This document shows positions 1 through 5,768 of a stretch of 5,768 nucleotides of DNA, piece after piece; the stretch's first letter is position 1, and each line of letters opens with the position of its first letter. The translations under genes were made by a program, and so were the position numbers. This DNA comes from Actinomycetota bacterium (GTDB lineage: Bacteria; Actinomycetota; Actinomycetes; Nanopelagicales; Nanopelagicaceae), in contig CANHFN010000057.1 of the NCBI GenBank assembly GCA_947459935.1, positions 1 through 5,768 on the forward strand. Direction: 5' to 3'. The notes beneath the pieces are model-generated. The model was not told the origin of the DNA. It searched no databases and saw only the letters and a list, made by a program, of their open reading frames with translations.

Positions 1-747
1 ACTGAGATTTTGCCATTGTCGCTAGTTCGGCCAGTCATTATTTTAATGTGGAGCCCTCGCAGTCCTGAATCTATCGAGATGGTCAAAACTCTTGGAAAAC
101 TAGAAAACGATTACAAGGTGGCATTTTCACTTGCTCGCGTTGATGTGGATGCAAATCCAGAAGTTGCTCAAGCATTTCAGACTAAATCCGTACCATTTGC
201 AGTTGCGATAATTGCAGAGCAGATGGTTCCACTTTTTGAACAGTCCTATCCTGAAGCGCAAGTCAAAATGGTCATAGATAAAGTTTTGACTCTGGCATCT
301 GAGCAGGGAATTGGGCAAGCACCTGTTGAACAGATTGAGCCTGAAGAGTTGGAAGCAATGGAGGCACTTGAATCTGGTGATTACATCGCAGCTGAAGTAG
401 CCTATAAAAAGTGGCTAGCAAGAAAACCTGCTGAAAATTTAGCAAAACTTGGCCTTGCACAAACTCAGCTATTGATACGAACAGAGGGCTTAGATCTAAA
501 CGCTGTAGTTGCGGAATCTGCGGCTGAGCCAGCAAATATTGATTTGCAAATGAAGGCCGCGGATGTAGAAATAGTAAATGGGGGAGTTGAGGCAGCCTTT
601 ACCCGTCTACTTACTGCCGTTAGGGCCAGTGCTGGCGATGATCGCACTAAGATTAAAAACCACCTACTTAATTTGTTTGCCTTGGTTGATCCATCAGACC
701 CACGCCTAACCGCAGCCCGCAAAGAGTTAGCCAGCGCGCTTTTCTGA
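1..747 (+). CDS. ybbN: Thioredoxin-fold plus TPR protein, YbbN/CnoX type, redox-motif-less (5' partial)
   Basis: Probable co-chaperone of the YbbN/CnoX family: an N-terminal thioredoxin fold followed by TPR-like helices that bind client proteins in the cytoplasm. The frame is open to base 1, and the residues before the TTG at 10 (TEI then LPLSLVRPVIIL) match the first strand of the fold. The true start therefore lies upstream of the window. Visible thioredoxin landmarks are the strand ending in W (49-51), the LARVDVDANPEVAQAF segment, and the cis-proline loop KSVPF. From about base 340 to the end come TPR-type helices (EAMEALESGDYIAAEVAYKK, LAKLGLAQTQLL), finishing in the family-like ARKELASALF. 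Where CxxC belongs the protein has SPRS (52-63), and no cysteine occurs in the visible part, so it cannot do dithiol exchange. A holdase or scaffold role is inferred. It overlaps the MFS gene by one base (TGATG), suggesting translational coupling. Family assignment is strong; function is less certain. Confidence 0.88.
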   Translation, partial: TEILPLSLVRPVIILMWSPRSPESIEMVKTLGKLENDYKVAFSLARVDVDANPEVAQAFQTKSVPFAVAIIAEQMVPLFEQSYPEAQVKMVIDKVLTLASEQGIGQAPVEQIEPEELEAMEALESGDYIAAEVAYKKWLARKPAENLAKLGLAQTQLLIRTEGLDLNAVVAESAAEPANIDLQMKAADVEIVNGGVEAAFTRLLTAVRASAGDDRTKIKNHLLNLFALVDPSDPRLTAARKELASALF

Positions 748-1925
748 TGCTGACCCAGGAAAAAGAGCTCAATGGTCTTAAGGTAATTTTCTTCCTCTTT
801 GGCCTCTCGATCATGAGTTGGGTCCCCAGATTTCCCGAGGTAAAAGCGCATCTGGGCCTATCTAATGGTGAATTCGGTTCACTCATTAGTTTGGGAGCCA
901 TTGGCAATGCTTTTGCGCTTTTAACAGTTGGGCATCTCGTCCACAAATATGGCGCCCGACTTATGATGCAGATATCAACGGTGGTTTTTTCTCTAAGCAT
1001 CATCGTATTGAGCCACACCACATCGTCACTCATCTTTTTGGTTTTCATGATGCTTCAAGGTGCAGGAATCTCTGCATTTCACATTTCTATTAACTCACAG
1101 GGATTTAACTTTCAAGATAGAAACAAAAAACAAGTCATTACGTTACTGAGTGGCTACTGGAGCTCAGGAGCTCTCATCACCTCCGTCATCGCAGGTATTC
1201 TGGTTGATCTAGTATCGCTTGAAATACATATCACAGTGCTTTCGATTTTTTGCCTTGCAATCATGTTGAAGACAATTAACAGCATGTCTCCAAACCTACT
1301 CAAGCCAAATGAAAATCCAGAGTCAGATTTAAAGTTGAGCGAGACTTTCAAGGGTTTCAATTTTGACATTCTGGTCTCTGGTGGATTGCTCTGTGCGATC
1401 ATGTTGGAGTTTGCAGTGGGAGATTGGTCAGCAATTTTCCTAAAAGAAGACATGGGAATTCTTAGCGGAATCCACACACTGCCATTTATACTTTTCACGC
1501 TCACGATGATTATTGGACGGCTAAACTTCCATCGTTTATTACCCCGTTATTCGATGCAACATCTGACTCGGGTTGCATCTTTAACTTCAGGTATTTCATT
1601 TCTTGCAGGCATAGCGGCGGTAAGTGCACTGGGCACAAAGAATCACACCCTGACCATCGTTATTCTCTCGATTTCCTTCACGATTGCAGGCATTGGCTCT
1701 TCCTTCCTTGGTCCCAGCATGATGAATGCAGCTAACTCCAGATCACGTTTCCCAGCCAGCGTAGTGATAGGACAAATCGGGGTAATCAACATTTGCTTGG
1801 TTTTTGTCATGCGTTGGGTTATTGCTTGGACCGCTCAGGCAACATCTTTATCAATTGCCCTATGTATTCCTGGGATTATGTTGCTACTCGTGCCTTATTT
1901 TTCAAAGATTTTTAAGAGCGCTTAA
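747..1925 (+). CDS. MFS transporter, YbjJ-like, 392 aa
   Basis: Inner-membrane transporter of the major facilitator superfamily; the substrate cannot be told from sequence. Twelve hydrophobic segments are visible, at about residues 10-27, 43-65, 75-92, 94-115, 130-155, 158-175, then 207-228, 242-258, 275-293, 300-325, 335-356 and 363-385. A polar central loop (about 176-205) separates the halves, as usual for MFS proteins of about 400 residues. The loop after helix 2 carries a degenerate motif A, GHLVHKYGAR (62-71), with His where Asp is usual. The features SWVPRFPEVKAHLGLS near the N-terminus and EFAVGDWSAIFLK at the start of the second half resemble the YbjJ-type subfamily, often annotated as sugar or drug permeases. 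The ATG overlaps the upstream TGA by one base and has no clear Shine-Dalgarno, so termination-reinitiation is likely. A 60-base patch at 1081-1140 has only 16 G/C, so base use is uneven. The 3' end overlaps glgB by 14 bp. Confidence 0.88.
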   Translation: MLTQEKELNGLKVIFFLFGLSIMSWVPRFPEVKAHLGLSNGEFGSLISLGAIGNAFALLTVGHLVHKYGARLMMQISTVVFSLSIIVLSHTTSSLIFLVFMMLQGAGISAFHISINSQGFNFQDRNKKQVITLLSGYWSSGALITSVIAGILVDLVSLEIHITVLSIFCLAIMLKTINSMSPNLLKPNENPESDLKLSETFKGFNFDILVSGGLLCAIMLEFAVGDWSAIFLKEDMGILSGIHTLPFILFTLTMIIGRLNFHRLLPRYSMQHLTRVASLTSGISFLAGIAAVSALGTKNHTLTIVILSISFTIAGIGSSFLGPSMMNAANSRSRFPASVVIGQIGVINICLVFVMRWVIAWTAQATSLSIALCIPGIMLLLVPYFSKIFKSA

Positions 1926-1926
1926 A
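1911..1926. repeat. Small palindrome holding both convergent stop codons
   Basis: TTTAAG (1911-1916), a four-base spacer AGCG, and CTTAAA (1921-1926) form a perfect 6-bp inverted repeat. The TAA of the MFS gene (1923-1925) and the TAA of glgB (1912-1914, reverse strand) both lie in its arms. The stem is mostly A/T with no clean T-run on either side, so it is a poor intrinsic terminator. It may contribute weakly to ending both transcripts, or simply follow from two TAA stops meeting. Confidence 0.4.
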
Positions 1927-3831
1927 CCAGACAGTTGCAAGAGGTGGAATACGCACAGTTGCAATTTGTGATTCGCTGACCACTACCTGGTCATTTCTCA
2001 CTCCACTTCCTCCATACGCAGAATCATCTGTATTGAGCATTTCTGTCCAAGTGCCGGACGTTGGGAATGGAAGTTGATAACTTTCATGTGGCACTGGTGA
2101 AAAATTCGTAACACTTACAAGTGGTGAACCGTGATCATCCCAGCGCGTAAAGGCGACTACATTTGCAGCGCCATCGTTATTTAATAACCAACTAAATCCT
2201 TCGGGGTTAGTATCTTTTTCCCAGAGCGCTGCGGTTTGCTTATAGAGTGAGTTCAGATCAGCAACTACCTTTTGGACTCCTTGATGTTCTGCATACTCCG
2301 TTAAGTGCCACTGCAATCCTGCACTTTCGCTCCACTCATCATTTTGGGCAAATTCACTTCCCATGAAAATCAACTTCTTGCCGGGATGAGCCCACATGAA
2401 GCCATACAAAGCACGTAATGTGGCAACTTTTTGCCAACGATCACCTGGAAACTTATTTACAAGCTGACCCTTGCCATGCACAACTTCGTCGTGGCTCAGC
2501 GGCAACATGAAATTCTCACTCCATGCATAGAGAATTGAAAAAGTTAACTCATTATGGTGAAAGACTCTGTGAATTGGTTCATGTTGCAAATACTGCAAAG
2601 TGTCATGCATCCAGCCCATGTTCCACTTAAAGCCAAATCCAAGCCCGCCATTAGATGTATCTCCGGTAACACCGGACCAAGCAGTTGATTCTTCGGCGAT
2701 CATCATGATTCCAGGGTGGGTCTTATAGGCGGTAGAGGTGGCTTCCTGTAATAGCTTTACCGCTTCCAGATTCTCACGGCCTCCATTGATGTTTGGAAGC
2801 CATTGGCCGTCTTCGCGTGAATAATCTAGATACAACATGGACGCAACGGCATCTACGCGCAATCCATCGATGTGATATTCGGTCAGCCAATACAAAGCAC
2901 TTGCCACTAAAAAGTTACGAACCTCATTTCGACCAAAGTTAAAAATGAGGGTGCCCCAGTCAGGGTGTTCGCCTAAGCGCGGATCTGCATGCTCATACAA
3001 AGCGGTGCCATCAAATTTTGCCAGCGCCCATTCATCTTTGGGAAAGTGCGCAGGAACCCAATCCAGGATGACGCCAATTCCAGCATTATGCAGGGCATTA
3101 ACTAAAAATTTGAATTCATCAGGTGAACCAAAACGTGAAGTGGGTGCGAAGAAGGAGGTGACTTGATATCCCCATGATGGTCCGTAAGGATGTTCAGTGA
3201 CCGGTAAGAACTCCACGTGAGTAAAGCCTTGCTGCTTGATGTAGTCAACTAATTCAACTGCTAATTCTCTATAACTTAATCCTAGTTTCCAAGAACCGAG
3301 ATGAACTTCATACACTGATACCGCAGATCGCCACGATTGAAACTCTGCACGCTTTTGAATCCAGGCTTGGTCATTCCAAGAATAAGTTGACTCTTCAACC
3401 ACAGATGCAGTCAATGGTGGAATTTCAGTTGCACGAGCCATTGGATCTGCATGATCAACCCATCGACCATCAATTCCGCAGACAGCGAACTTGTATTTTG
3501 TACCAGCCGAAACATCTGCAACGAAAATCTCCCAGATTCCTGAAGTGCCATTGCGAAACATCTGATGTGTGTTGCGATCCCAGTAGTTATGGTCTCCAAT
3601 TAAGGAAACAGCTTGGGCGTTAGGCGCCCACACGGAAAAAGCAGTGCCTAGCAATGCTCCTGTCTCATCACGCTTTACTTGAGCACCGAGGGCTTTCCAG
3701 AGTTGTTCGTGGCGACCTTCCCCGATTAAGTAGAGGTCTAATTCACCAAGTGAAGAGTGGGGATTTAGAAATGATGCCGCAGCTAACTCGCTATTTTTAT
3801 CTTTTCCAAGAAACCTTGAGAAAATTCCCAT
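1912..3831 (-). CDS. glgB: 1,4-alpha-glucan branching enzyme GlgB, 639 aa, without the N1 domain
   Basis: GH13 enzyme that cuts an alpha-1,4 glucan chain and rejoins it by an alpha-1,6 link, branching the polymer made by GlgE. After about 55 poorly conserved residues comes the N2/CBM48 beta domain (about 60-150, GTAFSVWAPNAQAVSLIGD). The TIM barrel follows (about 170-520), then a C-terminal all-beta domain ending IPPLATVWFKRS. Catalytic residues by motif are the nucleophile D327 (GLRVD), acid/base E380 (IAEES) and transition-state D448 (LSHDEVVHGK). Their spacings (53 and 121 from the nucleophile) equal those of E. coli D405, E458 and D526. Region I is DWVPAHFP (257-264). At 639 residues it is about 90 shorter than the E. 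coli and M. tuberculosis enzymes. The loss is N-terminal and fits absence of the N1 module, as known in other N1-less branching enzymes. The ATG lies two bases after the glgE stop, so the two are almost certainly co-transcribed. The 3' end overlaps the MFS gene. Confidence 0.97.
   Translation of the reverse strand: MGIFSRFLGKDKNSELAAASFLNPHSSLGELDLYLIGEGRHEQLWKALGAQVKRDETGALLGTAFSVWAPNAQAVSLIGDHNYWDRNTHQMFRNGTSGIWEIFVADVSAGTKYKFAVCGIDGRWVDHADPMARATEIPPLTASVVEESTYSWNDQAWIQKRAEFQSWRSAVSVYEVHLGSWKLGLSYRELAVELVDYIKQQGFTHVEFLPVTEHPYGPSWGYQVTSFFAPTSRFGSPDEFKFLVNALHNAGIGVILDWVPAHFPKDEWALAKFDGTALYEHADPRLGEHPDWGTLIFNFGRNEVRNFLVASALYWLTEYHIDGLRVDAVASMLYLDYSREDGQWLPNINGGRENLEAVKLLQEATSTAYKTHPGIMMIAEESTAWSGVTGDTSNGGLGFGFKWNMGWMHDTLQYLQHEPIHRVFHHNELTFSILYAWSENFMLPLSHDEVVHGKGQLVNKFPGDRWQKVATLRALYGFMWAHPGKKLIFMGSEFAQNDEWSESAGLQWHLTEYAEHQGVQKVVADLNSLYKQTAALWEKDTNPEGFSWLLNNDGAANVVAFTRWDDHGSPLVSVTNFSPVPHESYQLPFPTSGTWTEMLNTDDSAYGGSGVRNDQVVVSESQIATVRIPPLATVWFKRS
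1977..1993 (+). terminator. Weak candidate terminator for the + strand operon, inside glgB
   Basis: TGACCA, loop CTACC, TGGTCA gives a 6-bp stem starting 52 bases after the MFS stop and followed on the + strand by TTTCTC. Position and trailing pyrimidines suit the 3' end of the thioredoxin-TPR/MFS transcript. The stem is short, the T-run is broken, and the bases are also glgB codons, so this may be chance. Confidence 0.22.
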
Positions 3832-3833
3832 TT

Positions 3834-5570
3834 CTAGATCTTCACTTGCACGATATGTGCCACTTTGCCCACTGGACGTGTGGGGTTTAATGAAACATAT
3901 GTATGTGGATTCCAGGTCATTGAAGAACCATCTAACAAGTCCTTAACTTCGAAATCTTGAGCAGGAAGACCTAGAGCATCCATATTCCAATGCACCGTAG
4001 TACCTTGGGCAAAGTTTGGATCTAAGTTAACAACCACCAGAATTAAATCTTTGCCTTCACGTTTTGAATATGCAATAACTGCATCTGAATCGGTTGTATG
4101 GAAGACAAGGTTGCGTAATCGCCGCAAAGTAGGGTGGGCTTTTCGGATTGCGTTGAGTTGAGCGATGTAAGGAGCAAGTGAAAGACCCTTCTTGATCGCT
4201 CCTTCCCAGTCACGCACTTTGATCTCGTACTTTTCAGAATCCAAATACTCTTCGCCGCCTTCTTTAAAGGCACGGTGTTCATAGAGTTCATATCCCGCAT
4301 ACATTCCCCAGGAAGGGGTCAAAGTCGAAGCAAGTACTGCGCGTAAGGCAAACATCGCAGGATTTCCACTTTGCAGATGGAATGGATTGATATCAGGTGT
4401 GTTCACCCAAAAGTTAGGTCTAAAGAATGCACTAGTTTTTTGTGAAACTTCTTTGGCATATTCAGTGAGCTCCCACTTGCTGGTGCGCCAGGTGAAGTAT
4501 GTGTATGACTGATGAAATCCTGCCTTACCAAGTGCGTGCATCATGGCCGGGCGAGTAAATGCCTCAGCTAGGAAAACAACATCCGGAGATTCCTCATTAA
4601 CTATTGCAAGCAAGTCTTGCCAGAAGTGGACTGGCTTAGTGTGTGGGTTATCAACTCTGAAGATCTTGACTCCCTTTGAAACCCAGAAACGAATTATTCG
4701 GAGTACTTCATCACGAATACCTTCATAGTCATCATCAAAGTTGATGGGATAAATATCCTGATACTTCTTGGGTGGATTCTCGGCGTATGCAATGGTTCCA
4801 TCAGCTCGCTTGTTAAACCATTCTGGATTGCTTTTCACCCAAGGATGGTCAGGTGAAGTTTGCAAAGCAAGATCCATAGCAATTTCAAGTCCTTGCTTGC
4901 CAGCAGCTTTCACAAACTCTTCAAAATCTTTCATGGTTCCAAGTGCCGGATTAATCGCATCGTGACCGCCATCGGCATTACCAATTGCCCATGGCACTCC
5001 GCAGTCATCCTCTTTAGCTTCAAGAGTGTTGTTTTTTCCCTTGCGGTGAGAAATTCCAATTGGATGTACTGGGGGTAGGTATAAAATATCAAAACCCATA
5101 GCAGCAACACCAGGTAAGCGCTTAGTTGCTGTGGCAAATGTTCCAGAAGTTACTGAACCATCAGCATTTCTTACTGCACCTTCACTACGTGGAAAGAATT
5201 CATACCAAGCACCAACTAAAGCTCTATCTCTATCTGCGCGGACAGGGTATTCATCTGATTCACCTGTCACAGTGCGATATTGAGAAGTACTTGTTGCTTT
5301 AACCACGAAGTGGAAATTGCCTTCGGTCGGTACTGTGAAACTGCCTTCGTAACGATCAGTGCCAGGGGATTTTTCAATGAGAGGCTGGCAATCAACCATC
5401 TTGTTCTTGGAATTAAACAAACACACTTCAGCACTTAATGTTTCATGGCCCTCAATAGTGATAGTTGCGCTAACAGAAATGCTCTCTCCTGCAATTGCTT
5501 TGACAGGAACAAATTCTCCCCCGAAGTAAACAACGGGGGAGATATCTGAGATTGGAATTCTAGAGATCAA
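3834..5570 (-). CDS. glgE: Alpha-1,4-glucan:maltose-1-phosphate maltosyltransferase GlgE, 578 aa, S domain absent
   Basis: GH13_3 enzyme that adds maltosyl units from alpha-maltose 1-phosphate to alpha-1,4 glucans. The N domain (1 to about 90) opens with the family pattern RIPISDISPVV, and the catalytic barrel starts at about 117 (LVGAWYEFFPRS). Nucleophile D307 (FRVDNPHTKP), acid/base E336 (FLAEAF) and D393 (NTPDI) keep the spacings 29 and 57 of S. coelicolor D394, E423 and D480. K177, N265, K268, Y270 and N308 match the maltosyl-phosphate pocket, and V192 matches Streptomyces V279. Length is 578 against about 675 (S. coelicolor) and 701 (M. tuberculosis). The helical S domain normally inserted before the barrel is replaced by a short linker (about 91-116). 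The TTG start (5570-5568) is chosen because a frame stop lies 54 nt upstream with no ATG, GTG or TTG between, AGAAGG sits 6 nt before it, and the conserved N-terminus begins there. It overlaps the aceE stop (TTGA) and is followed two bases later by glgB. Confidence 0.96.
   Translation of the reverse strand: MISRIPISDISPVVYFGGEFVPVKAIAGESISVSATITIEGHETLSAEVCLFNSKNKMVDCQPLIEKSPGTDRYEGSFTVPTEGNFHFVVKATSTSQYRTVTGESDEYPVRADRDRALVGAWYEFFPRSEGAVRNADGSVTSGTFATATKRLPGVAAMGFDILYLPPVHPIGISHRKGKNNTLEAKEDDCGVPWAIGNADGGHDAINPALGTMKDFEEFVKAAGKQGLEIAMDLALQTSPDHPWVKSNPEWFNKRADGTIAYAENPPKKYQDIYPINFDDDYEGIRDEVLRIIRFWVSKGVKIFRVDNPHTKPVHFWQDLLAIVNEESPDVVFLAEAFTRPAMMHALGKAGFHQSYTYFTWRTSKWELTEYAKEVSQKTSAFFRPNFWVNTPDINPFHLQSGNPAMFALRAVLASTLTPSWGMYAGYELYEHRAFKEGGEEYLDSEKYEIKVRDWEGAIKKGLSLAPYIAQLNAIRKAHPTLRRLRNLVFHTTDSDAVIAYSKREGKDLILVVVNLDPNFAQGTTVHWNMDALGLPAQDFEVKDLLDGSSMTWNPHTYVSLNPTRPVGKVAHIVQVKI
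3840..3843 (-). promoter_or_regulatory. Weak Shine-Dalgarno of glgB within the end of glgE
   Basis: GAAG read on the reverse strand lies 8 nt before the glgB ATG (3831-3829) and inside the last codons of glgE. It is a partial match only. With the glgE TAG two bases ahead of the ATG, glgB translation probably relies mainly on ribosomes finishing glgE. Confidence 0.45.
5515..5542 (-). promoter_or_regulatory. Strong G/C-rich hairpin in the first codons of glgE
   Basis: On the reverse strand TCTCCCCCG (5542-5534), a 10-nt loop (5533-5524) and CGGGGGAGA (5523-5515) form a perfect 9-bp stem. ATTTGTT follows (5514-5508), five T in seven. The stem begins 24 nt after the aceE stop and covers glgE codons 10-19 (ISPVVYFGGE). 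In layout it resembles an intrinsic terminator with an imperfect U-tract, placed where an aceE 3' end would be expected, yet the glgE frame reads through it. It could be a partial terminator, an attenuator relieved by translating ribosomes, or an mRNA-end stabiliser. The inverted repeat is seen directly; its role is inferred. Confidence 0.55.
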
Positions 5571-5768
5571 CCTGAGCCTTCTGTATTGCCAGCATCTGCA
5601 GCTGAGACATCGTGAATACGATACTTATCCATTGCCTTTGTGACAATGCTTTGCTTGATATCACCTTGATTACATAGTTGCTGCAACACGGCAATTGCGA
5701 TGGATTCAGCATCAACATTGAAGTGACGACGAAGCGCCCCGCGGGTATCGGATAAACCAAAGCCATCT
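5567..5768 (-). CDS. aceE: Pyruvate dehydrogenase E1 component AceE, C-terminal 66 codons (partial)
   Basis: C-terminal end of the homodimeric E1 subunit of the pyruvate dehydrogenase complex, which decarboxylates pyruvate with thiamine diphosphate and passes the acetyl group to the lipoyl arm of E2. Only the end is in the window. The frame reads DGFGLSDTRGALRRHFNVDA at the edge, matching the E. coli AceE ending (DGFGRSDSRENLRHHFEVDA) and the following helices (AVLQQLCNQGDIKQSIVTKA, then MDKYRI). A short Ala/Gly-rich tail ending EGSG precedes TGA (5569-5567). The active site, N-terminal domain and thiamine-diphosphate motif lie beyond the window. The frame has no start codon in view, and the ATG-initiated reading in the neighbouring frame is a shadow. 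The stop shares bases TTGA with the glgE start, so aceE, glgE and glgB probably form one transcript. Confidence 0.93.
   Translation of the reverse strand, partial: DGFGLSDTRGALRRHFNVDAESIAIAVLQQLCNQGDIKQSIVTKAMDKYRIHDVSAADAGNTEGSG
5577..5582 (-). promoter_or_regulatory. Shine-Dalgarno of glgE inside the end of aceE
   Basis: AGAAGG on the reverse strand lies 6 nt before the TTG start of glgE, within the last aceE codons (TEGSG). It is the best ribosome-binding match in the window and, with the lack of any other start codon back to the frame stop, fixes the glgE start at the TTG. Confidence 0.7.

Noticed and set aside
10..12. TTG at 10 as the start of the thioredoxin-TPR gene.
   Set aside because: The frame is open to base 1 and the residues before and after it belong to the first strand of the fold. 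A start here would leave the domain truncated, so the gene is treated as 5' partial.
1931..1964. Direct repeat ACAGTTGCAA (1931-1940 and 1955-1964) near the convergent ends, considered as an operator or attachment site.
   Set aside because: The copies are 24 bases apart, in frame, and encode the repeated ATV of the normal GlgB C-terminus (IATVRIPPLATVW).
2662..2676. 6-bp inverted repeat TCCGGT/ACCGGA with a 3-base loop.
   Set aside because: It is in the middle of glgB in a conserved coding stretch (SGVTGD) with no T-run and no nearby gene boundary.
3387..3623. Forward-strand open readings of 60-80 codons inside glgB and glgE as possible antisense genes.
   Set aside because: They lie opposite strongly conserved enzyme codons, show no recognisable protein features and have no convincing start signals.
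5555..5564. GAATTC overlapping TCTAGA at the glgE start, and TCTAGA/AGATCT (3833-3841) at the glgE end, resembling cloning sites on both sides of a gene.
   Set aside because: The bases at the start encode the conserved SRIPI of the GlgE N-terminus and those at the end sit in normal codons and the natural stop. Coincidence is the simpler reading.
5560..5766. A 68-codon ATG-initiated reading on the - strand as a separate small gene.
   Set aside because: It lies in a different frame from the aceE C-terminus, which has clear family homology over the same bases.

Overview
The window looks like a fully coding stretch from a streamlined, moderately AT-rich actinobacterium. Hand counts of a few 60-base lines mostly fall between about 38 and 55% G+C. 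GlgE is found mainly in Actinobacteria. The order thioredoxin-TPR gene, then glgB and glgE on the opposite strand, is like the M. tuberculosis Rv1324 / Rv1326c (glgB) / Rv1327c (glgE) locus. Low G+C, overlapping genes and shortened enzymes together suggest a free-living aquatic lineage such as the acI/Nanopelagicales group. That placement is inference.

Layout. On the + strand, 1-747 is the 3' part of a thioredoxin-fold/TPR protein (YbbN/CnoX type, active-site cysteines absent). It overlaps by one base (TGATG) with a 12-helix MFS transporter at 747-1925. The MFS gene runs tail to tail into glgB, with the two 3' ends overlapping by 14 bp. On the - strand, reading from the right edge, are the last 66 codons of aceE (pyruvate dehydrogenase E1), then glgE (5570-3834, TTG start inside the aceE stop) and glgB (3831-1912, two bases after the glgE stop). 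Only two bases (3832-3833) lie outside a coding region.

How the genes work together. GlgE transfers maltosyl units from alpha-maltose 1-phosphate to the non-reducing end of an alpha-1,4-glucan, and GlgB adds alpha-1,6 branches. Together they form the polymer-building half of the GlgE pathway. The genes that supply maltose 1-phosphate (treS/mak or glgC/glgM) are not in the window. Co-transcription with aceE would place glycogen synthesis downstream of a central-carbon enzyme gene.

Main points of interest: (1) GlgE appears to lack the whole helical S domain while keeping every catalytic and phosphate-site residue checked; (2) a 9-bp G/C-rich hairpin sits in the first codons of glgE, 24 nt after the aceE stop, where it could act as an embedded attenuator or aceE 3' end; (3) the thioredoxin-like protein has SPRS in place of CxxC and no cysteine at all in the visible part; (4) the convergent gene pair shares a small palindrome containing both stop codons. 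No mobile element, CRISPR array, tRNA or rRNA was seen.
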